Under the pieces are notes generated by a model. The model searched no databases. It was not told the origin of the DNA and saw only the letters and a list, made by a program, of their open reading frames with translations. The position numbers and the translations under genes were made by a program. Positions 51,493 through 60,963 of a DNA stretch of 64,000 nt are shown piece by piece. Each line of letters starts with the position of its first letter. Positions within the stretch are counted from its first letter, which is position 1. Source of the DNA: Schleiferiaceae bacterium (GTDB lineage: Bacteria; Bacteroidota; Bacteroidia; Flavobacteriales; Schleiferiaceae); contig JAGYKI010000002.1 in assembly GCA_018401735.1 (NCBI GenBank), positions 143,285 to 207,284 of the forward strand. Reading direction: 5' to 3'.

Positions 51493-53571
51493 ATGTCCGC
51501 AAGTGAAAATGCTAAGCAAAATAATCTCTCACAAGAACTATTAGTAAAGGCTTTTCGCCTGATGAGTACTGCCAAACAGATGGCGGAACTTTACGAAGAA
51601 AACAAAGAAGTAACGGCCAAATACGTGCACGCTACTTCGCGCGGACATGAAGCTATTCAGCTAGCCTGCGCCTTAAATTTACTACCCTGCGATTTTGTAT
51701 CGCCTTACTACCGCGACGATTCTATTCTACTCGGAATTGGTATGCAGCCCTTCGATTTAATGTTGCAGCTCTTAGCCAAGAAAAACGACCCCTTTAGCGG
51801 CGGTAGAACTTACTATTCTCATCCTAGTTTAAGGGATGACGATAAACCAAAAATTCCTCATCAATCGTCGGCTACCGGTATGCAGGCCATTCCTACTACG
51901 GGTATTGCCCTAGGAATCCGTTACCGTGAGCTGATGAAGCTCACCACCGAGGGTGAAAGTCCGGTTGCTGTATGCTCCATTGGGGATGCCGCAATGACTG
52001 AAGGTGAAATTGCTGAGGCCCTTCAAATGGCAGCCTTAAAGCAATTGCCTATTTTGTATTTAGTACAGGATAATGATTGGGATATTTCTGCTAATGTTAC
52101 CGAAACGCGTGCGCAAAATGCTGCCGAATATGCCCAAGGTTTCCACGGAATTGAAACCCGCAGTATTGATGGCAGCGATTTTATCCAATCGTATGAAACT
52201 CTTAAAGAAGTTTTAGAATTAATCCGCACCGAGCGCAGACCTTTTTTAGTGCATGCCAAAGTGCCACTATTAGGTCATCATACTTCTGGCGTTCGCAAAG
52301 AGTGGTACCGCGACGATTTAGAAGAGCATGCTACCCGCGATCCCTTCCCCAAATTATGGCAAGAGCTCCTCATTAAAGGTCTAACAGAAGAGGAACTAAA
52401 TAAAATTTACCACGAGCAAGGAGAAGTGGTTAAAGCCGATTATCAGCGAGCTTTAGCGGAAGAAGATCCCTCGCCCAGCGATTTATTTACTCACGATTTC
52501 GCTCCCACTCCCATTACGGAAGAGAAGGGCGAAAGAACACCCAAAGGCAAAGAAAAAACCGTAATGGTTGATGCCGCACTTTTCGCTATTCAAGAGATTA
52601 TGCGCAAAGAGCCCGAAGCGCTATTATACGGACAAGATGTAGGCGGTAGACTGGGCGGTGTGTTTAGAGAAGCAGCTACGCTAGCTCAAAAATTCGGCGA
52701 CGATCGTGTTTTCAATACTCCTATTCAAGAAGCTTTTATTATTGGTAGCACAGTAGGAATGAGTGCCGTGGGCCTAAAGCCTTTTGTGGAAGTGCAATTT
52801 GCCGACTATATCTGGCCGGGTCTTAATCAACTTTTTACGGAAGTAAGCCGTTCTAACTACCTTTCTAATGGTAAATGGCCGGTAAGCGCGGTTATTCGTG
52901 TACCCATTGGTGCTTACGGTAGCGGTGGTCCTTATCACTCTTCCAGTGTAGAAAGTATCTTAACTAATATTCGCGGAATTAAAATCGCTTATCCCAGTAC
53001 CGGCGCCGATTTAAAAGGACTGATGAAAGCGGCCTATTACGACCCCAACCCGGTGGTAATGCTAGAGCATAAAGGCTTGTATTGGAGTAAGATTAAAGGT
53101 ACGGAAGACGCGAAAACTATAGAACCGGATGAGGATTATGTAATTCCTTTCGGCAAAGGTAGAATTGCTTATGAGGCGAGTGCCGAAAGCATTGCGGCTA
53201 AGGAAAGTTTGCTGGTAATTACCTACGGAATGGGCGTTTACTGGGCCAAAGAAGCTGGTAAAGCTTTAGGAAATAAAGTGGAAGTTTTAGATTTAAGAAC
53301 GCTTTATCCTTTAGACGAAGACTTGATGATAGAGCGCGCTAAGTTTCACAATAAGGTATTGATAGTTACGGAAGAGCCCGAGCGCAATGGTTTTGCACAA
53401 GGTATTGCCGGTTGGCTACAGCAGGAGGTTTTCAGTTTCCTAGATGCGCCGGTAATGGTAATAGGTTCTGAGAACATGCCCGCGATACCATTAAATAGTA
53501 CTTTGGAAGCCACGATGATTCCTAATGCACAAAAGGTAGAAGCTAAACTAAAAGAGCTAGCTAGCTACTGA
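51493..53571 (+). CDS. Branched-chain 2-oxoacid dehydrogenase E1, alpha and beta fused
   Basis: 692 residues. The first ~330 residues are the E1 alpha part, with RGHEAIQLACAL and the thiamine-diphosphate loop GDAAMTEGEIAEALQMAALK ending in NDWDIS (the usual GDG is GDA here). From ~345 on is the E1 beta part, with YGQDVGGRLGGVFREA, TPIQEAFIIG, AVIRVPIGAYGSGGPYHSSS and VVMLEHKGLYW. This fusion is the common Bacteroidota form. It decarboxylates branched-chain 2-oxoacids and loads the acyl group on E2. It begins 95 nt after the DUF3078 gene. Confidence 0.92.
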   Translation: MSASENAKQNNLSQELLVKAFRLMSTAKQMAELYEENKEVTAKYVHATSRGHEAIQLACALNLLPCDFVSPYYRDDSILLGIGMQPFDLMLQLLAKKNDPFSGGRTYYSHPSLRDDDKPKIPHQSSATGMQAIPTTGIALGIRYRELMKLTTEGESPVAVCSIGDAAMTEGEIAEALQMAALKQLPILYLVQDNDWDISANVTETRAQNAAEYAQGFHGIETRSIDGSDFIQSYETLKEVLELIRTERRPFLVHAKVPLLGHHTSGVRKEWYRDDLEEHATRDPFPKLWQELLIKGLTEEELNKIYHEQGEVVKADYQRALAEEDPSPSDLFTHDFAPTPITEEKGERTPKGKEKTVMVDAALFAIQEIMRKEPEALLYGQDVGGRLGGVFREAATLAQKFGDDRVFNTPIQEAFIIGSTVGMSAVGLKPFVEVQFADYIWPGLNQLFTEVSRSNYLSNGKWPVSAVIRVPIGAYGSGGPYHSSSVESILTNIRGIKIAYPSTGADLKGLMKAAYYDPNPVVMLEHKGLYWSKIKGTEDAKTIEPDEDYVIPFGKGRIAYEASAESIAAKESLLVITYGMGVYWAKEAGKALGNKVEVLDLRTLYPLDEDLMIERAKFHNKVLIVTEEPERNGFAQGIAGWLQQEVFSFLDAPVMVIGSENMPAIPLNSTLEATMIPNAQKVEAKLKELASY

Positions 53572-54017
53572 TTTGTACTTTAATACCTTAAACTGGTAGT
53601 TGTACTTTTTAAAGATTTGCTGGCGATTTTTAGTGATCGCAGGACAAGAAGATTCGTTGTTGAGATAACAAGAATATTTTTCTTTCCGCCTGTCTGTTTT
53701 TAAGCCCAAAAATTTAAACATCCTTTCAATTAACCCCCATTAATTAGATGTTACTAAGGTAGTTTTTGTGTTTGAAAAACGCAAGCCCAACCTATTATTT
53801 ATCAGTTAATTAGCTGTAAACTGCGTGTGTATTGGGTCTTAGCGCTGAGGTTTATTAACAAATTGTTGACAAACAGGCCTAAAATAGACACCTGCGGTAA
53901 ACAAAAACTTAGCTGATTTGGAATATTTTCTTGGCTTTGGGGTATTTGTTGTTTATTAAAACATTTTTTAAAAGACTAGAGACAGCTGCGCTGATAGATG
54001 CTTGTGGGGAATTAATA

Positions 54018-54276
54018 GCGTGAGTTCGACTATAAATTATAGCTTCAGATTTTTAATAAAAAGATAAGACAAGCCTGCATAGTGCATCTGTAGCGGGTTA
54101 CTGCAAATGTTTAGACGCAGGATTATCAATTTTATTGGAAAACCAAGCTGACCCCTTCTAAAAAGCAGCTTTCTTTGCCTTAACCTCTCGCCTTAGCTCG
54201 CTAATGCTTCGCGGCTTCGGCGTAAACTCCACTATTTACCAAGGGTCTGAGGCCTAATTTAACGTAGGACTCACGT
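54018..54276. repeat. Dispersed MITE-like repeat, copy 4 (259 bp, complete)
   Basis: Left end GCGTGAGTTCGAC, right end TAGGACTCACGT, both flanked by ATTAAT-like sequence. It matches copy 1 over its full length: shared blocks include CTATAAATTATAG, TAGACGCAGGATTATC, CCCCTTCTAAAAAGC and TCCACTATTTAC. The central palindrome of copy 1 is partly lost here. Confidence 0.8.
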
Positions 54277-54430
54277 TAATAGATTAATGCAAACTTTAGA
54301 GTCTGAAGCTCTTAAAGACGAGAGATTAGATTTTCGGAATCAGAATTATTTTACATTAATATTGGACTCAAGCCGCGACAACATCTGGAGCTTCTCTTTT
54401 AGAATTATCAGTTAGGAAGATTCATTATGG

Positions 54431-54686
54431 GCTTTATCAAGCCCCAATCTGCAACCATCCGCTAGATCTGCGACCACCTGTGTTCCCATTACTTTTAAGC
54501 ACTGATTTTCGCAGATTAAACAGAAGACACAGATCGGCTTTTACTAGACCAACTTTTTGAGCTTCGTTTTGACGAGTTTTAAATAAGGAAAACGTACCGT
54601 TGGCTTTATCAAGAACCAATCTGTTACCATCCGCTAGATCTGCGACCACCTGTGTTCCCATTGCTTTTAAGCACTGATTTTCGCAG
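54431..54686. repeat. Direct repeat pair, two 84-bp copies
   Basis: 54431-54514 and 54603-54686 differ at only a few positions and are 172 bp apart. Each starts GCTTTATCAAG and ends CACTGATTTTCGCAG. A minus-strand ORF of 74 codons through it is judged accidental. Confidence 0.8.
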
Positions 54687-54701
54687 TTGGATGAAGGTTT
54701 T

Positions 54702-54734
54702 AAAAAAGAAAAAGGGAGGCTTGATGCCTCCCTT
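54702..54734 (-). terminator. Terminator downstream of the M28 peptidase gene
   Basis: Minus strand: AAGGGAGGC, ATCAA loop, GCCTCCCTT, then a T-rich run (12 bases with one C). It lies ~135 nt after the stop. Confidence 0.85.
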
Positions 54735-54870
54735 CATGTTTCAAACTAAATCAAAACAATTAACCAAACCTTAACCTGTTTAAATAACTAAGGCTAGGGA
54801 CTTTGGTTCACGCTGACTCGCTATTTTTTTAAATTTAATGTTAAAACACTGATAATCAATGAGAATAATT

Positions 54871-56241
54871 TTAGTTACAGTTTAAACAGATATCATCGCG
54901 GTCTAATAAATACATTAAAGCCGTTAGTGCCGCTGAGCCCATTGTTAATTCACGAGCATTAACAGAATTGATATTGTCTAAAGCTGAGTGATGTACCTCA
55001 AAATAACGATGTCCATCTGGGCGCAAGCCAATGAGCACTTTATCGTCGCTGCCGAGTTGAGAGATATCGGCCCCCGAGCCGCCACTCGCAAATTGATAAA
55101 TGCCATAAGGCTCGAAATAGTCGCGGTAGTTTTTTACATCCGCAACCATTTCTGGGGTGGATTGGATGCTAAAACCCCGCGGACTGAAGCCACCGCCATC
55201 GCTTTCAATCGCTATTACATGCTTCAGGCCTTTTTCTTTGCTCATCCTGGCGTAAGCCTTAGCACCACTTAAACCGAATTCTTCATTCATATAAAAAACC
55301 AAACGCAAGGTGCGCTTATGCGCTAAACCGAGCTTTTGATAGAGGTATAAGCTTTCCAAAGCATGCATAGAACCCGCACCATCGTCATGCGCACCGGTGC
55401 CTAAATCCCACGAATCGAAATGCCCCGAAACCAAAATCAGTTGTTCTGGCTTTTCGCTGCCTTTAAGATCAGCGATGAGGTTATAACTTTCAACACTATC
55501 ATACCATTGGCAAGCCATATTAAGTTTTAGCTTTAAAGCCGGGTTTTTGGCCAGCTCGCGACTAAGCAGCTCGGCGTGATAGGTGCTTAAGGCCGCGGCA
55601 GGAATTTTTGTCACCCCATCCTCATAGCTCATGCTACCGGTATGCGGATACTTATTTACACTGCTACTGAGCGATCGAATCACTACCGCGGCAGCACCGC
55701 GCTTGGAGGCCTCAATGGCACCCGCCCAGCGTTGTTTAACCGCGTTTCCATAAGCGTAGCCGGTAGAAATAAAGGTTGGATCCATAGGGATGTTGTAAAA
55801 AGCAATTTTCCCTTTTAAATCCAAACTGTCTAATTTATTGAAATTGGTGATTTCCACCAATTCACCTTCCAGACCTGCGTCGGGTGTAGCTACTGATCCG
55901 CCAAGAGCGCAAACCGCCAGTTCTTCACTTTTAATTCCTTGGCTTATCATCCAGGCTCTTTCTTGCGGACCGCGTTCCCATTTGGGTACAGTTACAGGTT
56001 GTAGGGAAGTTTCAAAGCCGAGGCTATCGATGATTTTTCGAAAGTGTAAAAGCGAGGCTGTGGCCTGATCAGATCCCGACAAACGAGGACCCATAGAACA
56101 TAGTTCGGCTAACCATTTATAACCTTGTTGCTCGCTTAGCGCGAGATTGTAAATGGAACGAATGGTTTCGTTGGTGCTGTCCATCTGGGCTTGACCCGCC
56201 CAAGAAAGAAGTGCAAAACATAGAATAAGTGGTTTTTTCAC
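54871..56241 (-). CDS. M28-family zinc metallopeptidase (carboxypeptidase Q-like)
   Basis: 456 residues. Signal peptide MKKPLILCFALLSWAGQAQ. A PA domain (about 125-245) is inserted in the peptidase domain. Zinc and catalytic residues are visible: H274 and D276 in SGHFDSWDLG, D286 in GAHDDGAG, E320/E321 in YMNEEFG, D348 in IESDGGG, and a His near the end (EVHHSALDN). It should cleave dipeptides or amino-terminal residues in the periplasm. Its ATG overlaps the stop of the DUF819 gene by four bases, so the two are coupled. Confidence 0.93.
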   Translation of the reverse strand: MKKPLILCFALLSWAGQAQMDSTNETIRSIYNLALSEQQGYKWLAELCSMGPRLSGSDQATASLLHFRKIIDSLGFETSLQPVTVPKWERGPQERAWMISQGIKSEELAVCALGGSVATPDAGLEGELVEITNFNKLDSLDLKGKIAFYNIPMDPTFISTGYAYGNAVKQRWAGAIEASKRGAAAVVIRSLSSSVNKYPHTGSMSYEDGVTKIPAAALSTYHAELLSRELAKNPALKLKLNMACQWYDSVESYNLIADLKGSEKPEQLILVSGHFDSWDLGTGAHDDGAGSMHALESLYLYQKLGLAHKRTLRLVFYMNEEFGLSGAKAYARMSKEKGLKHVIAIESDGGGFSPRGFSIQSTPEMVADVKNYRDYFEPYGIYQFASGGSGADISQLGSDDKVLIGLRPDGHRYFEVHHSALDNINSVNARELTMGSAALTALMYLLDRDDICLNCN

Positions 56242-57647
56242 GAACTTGCTAATTGCATTAATAATCCACAGAGGTAGGCGCCGTAAGTTCCTAGAGCATA
56301 GCCTAATACCGCCAGAAGTACCCCCACGGGAGCAAGACTAGGATGAAAGGCTGCGGCCACAACGGGGGCAGAAGCAGCGCCACCAATATTAGCTTTACTA
56401 CCTACTGCTAAAAAGAAGAATGGCGCTTTAATGAGCTTGCCGATTAGGAGTAAAAGTCCTACGTGGAAAGCCATCCAAGTGAGACCTACCAAGAACAACC
56501 CAGGGTTTTCGAAGATGCCCAGAATATTCATTTTCATGCCAATGGTAACCACTAGAATGTAAATGAAAACGCTGCCGACCTTCGAAGCACCAGCACCTTC
56601 GAAGTTGCGGGCTTTGCTAAAAGATAGACCAATTCCCAGGGTGGTGGCTAAAACAATTAACCAGAAGAAGCCCGAACCTAAACTGAAACGTTCGGCTAGA
56701 TAGGGGGCGTTTTCAGAGATAAAAGGAGCGATAATATCAGCCAGTAAATGGGCCAGACCAGTTCCGCCGAAGGCAATACCTAAAATTACCATTAAGTCGG
56801 TAAAAGAAGGTATGCGTGCTATTTTAGAACTGAATTCTTGCATGTGGTTTTTTAAGGTTTCCACCGCAGATGAATCCGCTTTAAAGTATTTGTCAATGCG
56901 GTCGGCTTTCCCTACTCCCAGCAGCAAAAAGGCCATCCAGATTTCGGCTACAATAATATCAACCGTTATCATTACCGAGTAAATTTTTCCGGAAATTAAA
57001 TTGTTATCGCCTGAGAAGATTTCAAACATGGCCGCCTGATTAGCGCCACCACCAATCCACGAACCTGCGATGGTGGTCATCCCGCGCCAAACCTCCTCGC
57101 TACCAGCACCCACTACTTCTGGGGCTATGGCGCTGAAGATTAAAATAGCAAGTGGTCCGCCTAAAATTACCCCTATAGTTCCGGTAAAGAACATGATCAA
57201 GGCTTTTGGTCCGAGACGGAAAACCTCTTTCAAGTTAATACTTAAAGTGAGGAGAATTAAACTAGCCGGCAATAAATAGCGCGAAGCCACAAAATAAAGC
57301 TGCGACTTGCCCATAAAGGGTTTCAGTAGGGCGCTTGGAACTTCCTGATGGATTACATAGTTCTTAAAATCTTTAAAACTACTTATCCCTTCCAAGCTGT
57401 AACCTTCTTGAATAAGAAAGGCTTTGGCTGCTTCTAAATCGATCCAATGCGGCGAAATAATATTAAAGGTGCTAAAGAGCGAAGGGAGAAAATAACACAG
57501 TAAAAGGGCGGGAATTACTTTGAAAAACTTCGAAAAACGAGGATTTTCACTGGTTTTAAAGATGAGCAGCAGCAAGGCCATAAGAATGCCGAAAACCACC
57601 GCGTCGTTAGTAATTAAGGGAATATCCGATACAACTTCTTCCATCAT
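56238..57647 (-). CDS. DUF819 family membrane protein (YjcL type)
   Basis: 469 residues with about ten to twelve TM helices. The family pattern includes GSWIGGGANQAAMFEIF, TTLGIGLSFSKARNFEG and SKANIGGAASAPVVAAAFHP. DUF819 proteins are presumed transporters of unknown substrate. Here the gene is translationally coupled with an M28 peptidase, so uptake of a peptide or amino acid product is possible, but that is inference. Confidence 0.9.
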   Translation of the reverse strand: MMEEVVSDIPLITNDAVVFGILMALLLLIFKTSENPRFSKFFKVIPALLLCYFLPSLFSTFNIISPHWIDLEAAKAFLIQEGYSLEGISSFKDFKNYVIHQEVPSALLKPFMGKSQLYFVASRYLLPASLILLTLSINLKEVFRLGPKALIMFFTGTIGVILGGPLAILIFSAIAPEVVGAGSEEVWRGMTTIAGSWIGGGANQAAMFEIFSGDNNLISGKIYSVMITVDIIVAEIWMAFLLLGVGKADRIDKYFKADSSAVETLKNHMQEFSSKIARIPSFTDLMVILGIAFGGTGLAHLLADIIAPFISENAPYLAERFSLGSGFFWLIVLATTLGIGLSFSKARNFEGAGASKVGSVFIYILVVTIGMKMNILGIFENPGLFLVGLTWMAFHVGLLLLIGKLIKAPFFFLAVGSKANIGGAASAPVVAAAFHPSLAPVGVLLAVLGYALGTYGAYLCGLLMQLASS

Positions 57648-57710
57648 AAATTTTTTAGGCGCTCAAATGTAAGGATTGATTACGAAGGGAAGTAAATCAA
57701 AGGGTAATTG

Positions 57711-60095
57711 CTAGTCTTTTTGCTCCTTCGGTTCTGATACATCTGTTTTAGGGCCCTCATTAGTACTCGTTTTTTTAGCCTTTTTAGGGCGCCATCTTGT
57801 TGGCTTCTTTTTCTGGGCCTCACCTTGAGGTTTCTCAGGAGTAGAAGCCGCTTTATTTTCGGTTGGTTTTGTAGCTTCACTTTTGCTTTCGGCAGATGCG
57901 TTTTTAGGAGCAGTTTGCTTAGACGAAGAGTCTGGCGGAGCCTGATTTTTAAAAGTCTTATTCCTTTGTCTTTTCTTGGGTTTATCGCCAATTGGGGCAT
58001 CAGCCCGTACAAATTTTTCTCGCTCTAAACTAGCGCGGAGATTGCCTCCAATAACCACAATATACTTGTTGCCCTTTTGCTCCATTAGGGTGCCAATAAT
58101 ACCGGAGTCAATAATTTTCACCTGACTGCCAACAGCAATGGTTTCGCTGGTGTACTTGTCGATGTTTTTATGACGAACCGCGAGTTTCTTTTGCAGATCG
58201 CTTGATTCTTCTTTTTGAACTTCACCAGAACGCTGGTTGAGCATGGCGATAAAACGCGCAATCACCTCTTTTTTATCCTTTTGCGTTTTCTGATCCATCC
58301 AACTATCAATCAGCTTTTGGAAGCGCTGCCCCCAATACATCATGCGGTCGCCTTCTTCGTTAATGCGACTTTGCTTGTTAAGTTTATCTTCTAGCTTGGT
58401 GATTTTCACCTGTTGATCGGCCTGCATTTCTCGCAGTTTACGCAATTCAACTTCCTGCTCTTTGCGCGTTCTTTCAATGCTTACTTTATCTTCTTGAATC
58501 TGCACCAAAAGGCGGTCGACCTCTAAAGTATTTTGTTTAATTCTGCCACGGGCGGCCTCAATAATATGCTTGGCAATGCCGCTGCGCTGTGCCACTTCGA
58601 AGGTATAGGAAGAGCCGGGCTGACCAATAATTAATTCGTAGCGCGGACTAAAAGTTTCTCTTTCAAAGAGCATCGCTCCGTTTACAATACCTTCCGTTTC
58701 GGCCGCTAAAGCTTTAATGGAATTGAAGTGCGTGGTTAGAATGCCAAAACTTTTAAAACCATTTAATTTTTCGAGGAATACCTGCGCTAAGGCAGATCCT
58801 AATTCGGGGTCGGAACCCGAGCCAAATTCATCGATTAAAAGTAAGCTCTCTTCATCGGCGTGGCGAAGAAAATGCTCCATTTTCTGTAATTTGGAGCTAT
58901 AGGTACTTAATTCATTTTCAATACTTTGGGCATCACCAATGTCGCCGAGTAATTGCTCAAATAGGCACATTTCACTTTCGGGATGTACCGGAACAGGCAG
59001 GCCACTTTGCAACATAATTTGCAAGAGCCCCACCGTTTTTAGAGAGAGCGATTTACCGCCCGCATTAGGTCCGCTAATAACCAGCATCCGCTGTTGCGGA
59101 TGAAGCTCTAAGTTAAGCGCAACCGTTTCTTTTTCCTTAAGGGCATTGTAATGCCGTAGCACGGGATTGTAGGCATCGCGCAGTATTATCCGCTTTTCGC
59201 GGGATATGTAAGGAACACAAGCCTTCTCTCGGTATGAAAAATAGGCCTTGGAACGATGAAAGTCCAAGTGCACCATTTGGTTTTCGATTTCTTCTAAATG
59301 CTCGCGGTAGGGAGCGAGAATGCTACTTAACTCGCGTAAGATGCGCTTGATTTCTTCTTGTTCATCTTCGATTAACTCCGAAATCTCATTGTTAATTTCT
59401 ACTGTTTCACCCGGCTCAATAAAGGTAATACTATGTTTATGGGAGGAGCCATGTTGAATTCCTTGCACTTGCCCCTTGTAGGCCGATTGAATAGCGAGTA
59501 CTCGTCTACTTTCCGAAACACTTTCGTCGAAATCAGCAAGGATACCCTTATCTCTCATTTTTTTGAGCGCTCTTTGGAAAATCCTTTCTGCGGAAGCGCG
59601 TTTTTTAACGAGGTCGCGTCTAATTTTCTGCAATTCTGCGGAAGCATTCGAACGCACTTGCGCTCGCTCGTCAATTACTCGGTCTATTTCGTCAATTACT
59701 GTTTTTTCAGAAAAGAGTAATTCTAGGTTTCGCCACAAGCTCGGCAGGCGGTCTTTTTTACTTTCTATATAACGACGAATATCGCGGTAATTGATGGCTA
59801 AGCTTCGGATTTCTGCATATTGCTCTTCGCGTAAAGCGTGGCCTTTAATGGAAATTCGCGAGAGAAAAGAGCCTAATGTAGGGTGCTCGGCATTAGGGAA
59901 ATTCTCTTCGCTTAAAAGCAGACTTAAAATTTGATCGGTCTCCTTCAAGGTCTTGCGCAGTGCCGATAAATCACCAAGAGGCTGCAGCTCTAGCGCTATT
60001 CCTTTGGCGCGAGCGCTGAAGCAAAGTTTGGCTACTTGATTGCGAATAAATTGAAAATCGAGGGCCTCGGCCAAGTCGCTGGGATAGAGCTGCAA
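57711..60095 (-). CDS. mutS2: MutS2-type ATPase without the C-terminal Smr domain
   Basis: 794 residues. MutS core domains occupy ~1-300, with Walker A GPNAGGKS (342-349) and Walker B LLLIDEFGSGSDPE (D422, E423). Then comes a long coiled coil (~515-580) and a KOW-like strand region (VGSQVKIIDSGIIGTLMEQK). In place of the Smr nuclease domain of the Bacillus and Helicobacter proteins, the last ~105 residues are a Lys/Pro/Ser-rich low-complexity tail. MutS2 acts on branched DNA or stalled ribosomes; without Smr the nuclease step is not obvious. The gene is upstream of the DUF819 gene by 63 nt. Confidence 0.92.
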   Translation of the reverse strand: MQLYPSDLAEALDFQFIRNQVAKLCFSARAKGIALELQPLGDLSALRKTLKETDQILSLLLSEENFPNAEHPTLGSFLSRISIKGHALREEQYAEIRSLAINYRDIRRYIESKKDRLPSLWRNLELLFSEKTVIDEIDRVIDERAQVRSNASAELQKIRRDLVKKRASAERIFQRALKKMRDKGILADFDESVSESRRVLAIQSAYKGQVQGIQHGSSHKHSITFIEPGETVEINNEISELIEDEQEEIKRILRELSSILAPYREHLEEIENQMVHLDFHRSKAYFSYREKACVPYISREKRIILRDAYNPVLRHYNALKEKETVALNLELHPQQRMLVISGPNAGGKSLSLKTVGLLQIMLQSGLPVPVHPESEMCLFEQLLGDIGDAQSIENELSTYSSKLQKMEHFLRHADEESLLLIDEFGSGSDPELGSALAQVFLEKLNGFKSFGILTTHFNSIKALAAETEGIVNGAMLFERETFSPRYELIIGQPGSSYTFEVAQRSGIAKHIIEAARGRIKQNTLEVDRLLVQIQEDKVSIERTRKEQEVELRKLREMQADQQVKITKLEDKLNKQSRINEEGDRMMYWGQRFQKLIDSWMDQKTQKDKKEVIARFIAMLNQRSGEVQKEESSDLQKKLAVRHKNIDKYTSETIAVGSQVKIIDSGIIGTLMEQKGNKYIVVIGGNLRASLEREKFVRADAPIGDKPKKRQRNKTFKNQAPPDSSSKQTAPKNASAESKSEATKPTENKAASTPEKPQGEAQKKKPTRWRPKKAKKTSTNEGPKTDVSEPKEQKD

Positions 60096-60198
60096 GAGAA
60101 ATTATTTTTTGCAAAGTAAAGGGAAAGGATAAAATAAGTGATCGAATTTCTTGATCGATGATTCGATTTCGTAGTTTTAAAGTTCAAACAATAAAACC

Positions 60199-60624
60199 AT
60201 GAATATAAAACCTACCAAGAGAGAGTACCCGGGAGATGAAGTAACCATTATATGGCAAGCGCATAAATGCATACATAGCGAAAAGTGCTGGCGTAATTTG
60301 GGCGAAGTGTTCCGCTATGGTCAAAAACCTTGGGTAGATCCCAATGGTGGCAGCGGCGAAGTGATTCGTAAACAAATTGACCAATGTCCGTCGGGCGCTT
60401 TAAGCTACGTAGGCCAAGAAAAGGCAGAGCTTGTTTCGGAGGGCGATCTCCACGCGACTCTTGTTCCTAATGGCCCCATTATCGTAAAAGGAGCCATTAA
60501 GTTCACCCACCCAGATGGCAGCAGTAGCATTGAGGAGAACCCCGTGCTTTGTCGTTGCGGAGCATCGGCTAAAAAGCCCTTTTGCGATGGCAGCCATAAA
60601 AAAATAGGATTTGAGGCTTCTTAG
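60199..60624 (+). CDS. Fused YjdI-like (4Fe-4S) and CDGSH iron-sulfur protein
   Basis: 141 residues. The N-terminal part (about 1-72) is the YjdI/Fer4_19 type with C24, C30 and C63 as likely ligands. The C-terminal part (about 75-141) ends in a CDGSH motif: C118, C120, C129 and H133 (CRCGASAKKPFCDGSHKK). The two domains occur as one chain in many Bacteroidota. Soluble electron-transfer or redox-sensor role is presumed. Confidence 0.92.
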   Translation: MNIKPTKREYPGDEVTIIWQAHKCIHSEKCWRNLGEVFRYGQKPWVDPNGGSGEVIRKQIDQCPSGALSYVGQEKAELVSEGDLHATLVPNGPIIVKGAIKFTHPDGSSSIEENPVLCRCGASAKKPFCDGSHKKIGFEAS

Positions 60625-60963
60625 GGACTTAGTTTAACAGAAATTTTGATCTTTTAAATTTTTGGTTTGCAAGATTAATTTCCCAATTCTAATCAGATTA
60701 ATTTTTATTCAAGTTTAAAGGCCTAATTATTTTGAAAAATTATCAAGTAATTAGTCCTTCAAATATGGCTTGTCGCGCAGGAAGATGAGGTTGTAATTGG
60801 CAGCGGTTTATAATTTTAAGCCTTTTTATGATGAAGTATTCAAGGCCAAATTAGGCTTATTTCCGCTGGAAATTTTAGAGATATTTTATCGTAAGATAGA
60901 TAGAAGCTTTATTATTTAGGCTTTTTCTTAGTTTTGCTTTATTACTAATTTTAATTCTATTCT
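60625..60963. other. 339-bp intergenic region
   Basis: AT-rich leader region before the last gene, with a TAGTTTTG box (60929-60936, fits TAnnTTTG) but no -33 partner seen. No terminator is evident for the preceding gene. Confidence 0.45.

Larger units (their letters stand above)
53572..54870. other. 1.3-kb intergenic region with repeats
   Basis: Non-coding by eye between the E1 gene and the minus-strand M28 peptidase gene. It holds repeat copy 4 (54018-54276), a pair of 84-bp direct repeats (54431-54514, 54603-54686) and a terminator (54702-54734). The first ~440 bp are AT-rich and show nothing I can assign. A run CTAGAGACAGCTGCGCTGATAG near 53978 resembles the end of the 246-bp tandem unit (CTACTGAGACAGCTGCAATAG). 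Confidence 0.6.

Noticed and set aside
54437..54661. Minus-strand 74-codon ORF
   Set aside because: It lies across the 84-bp direct repeats and shows no protein-like features beyond the repeat.
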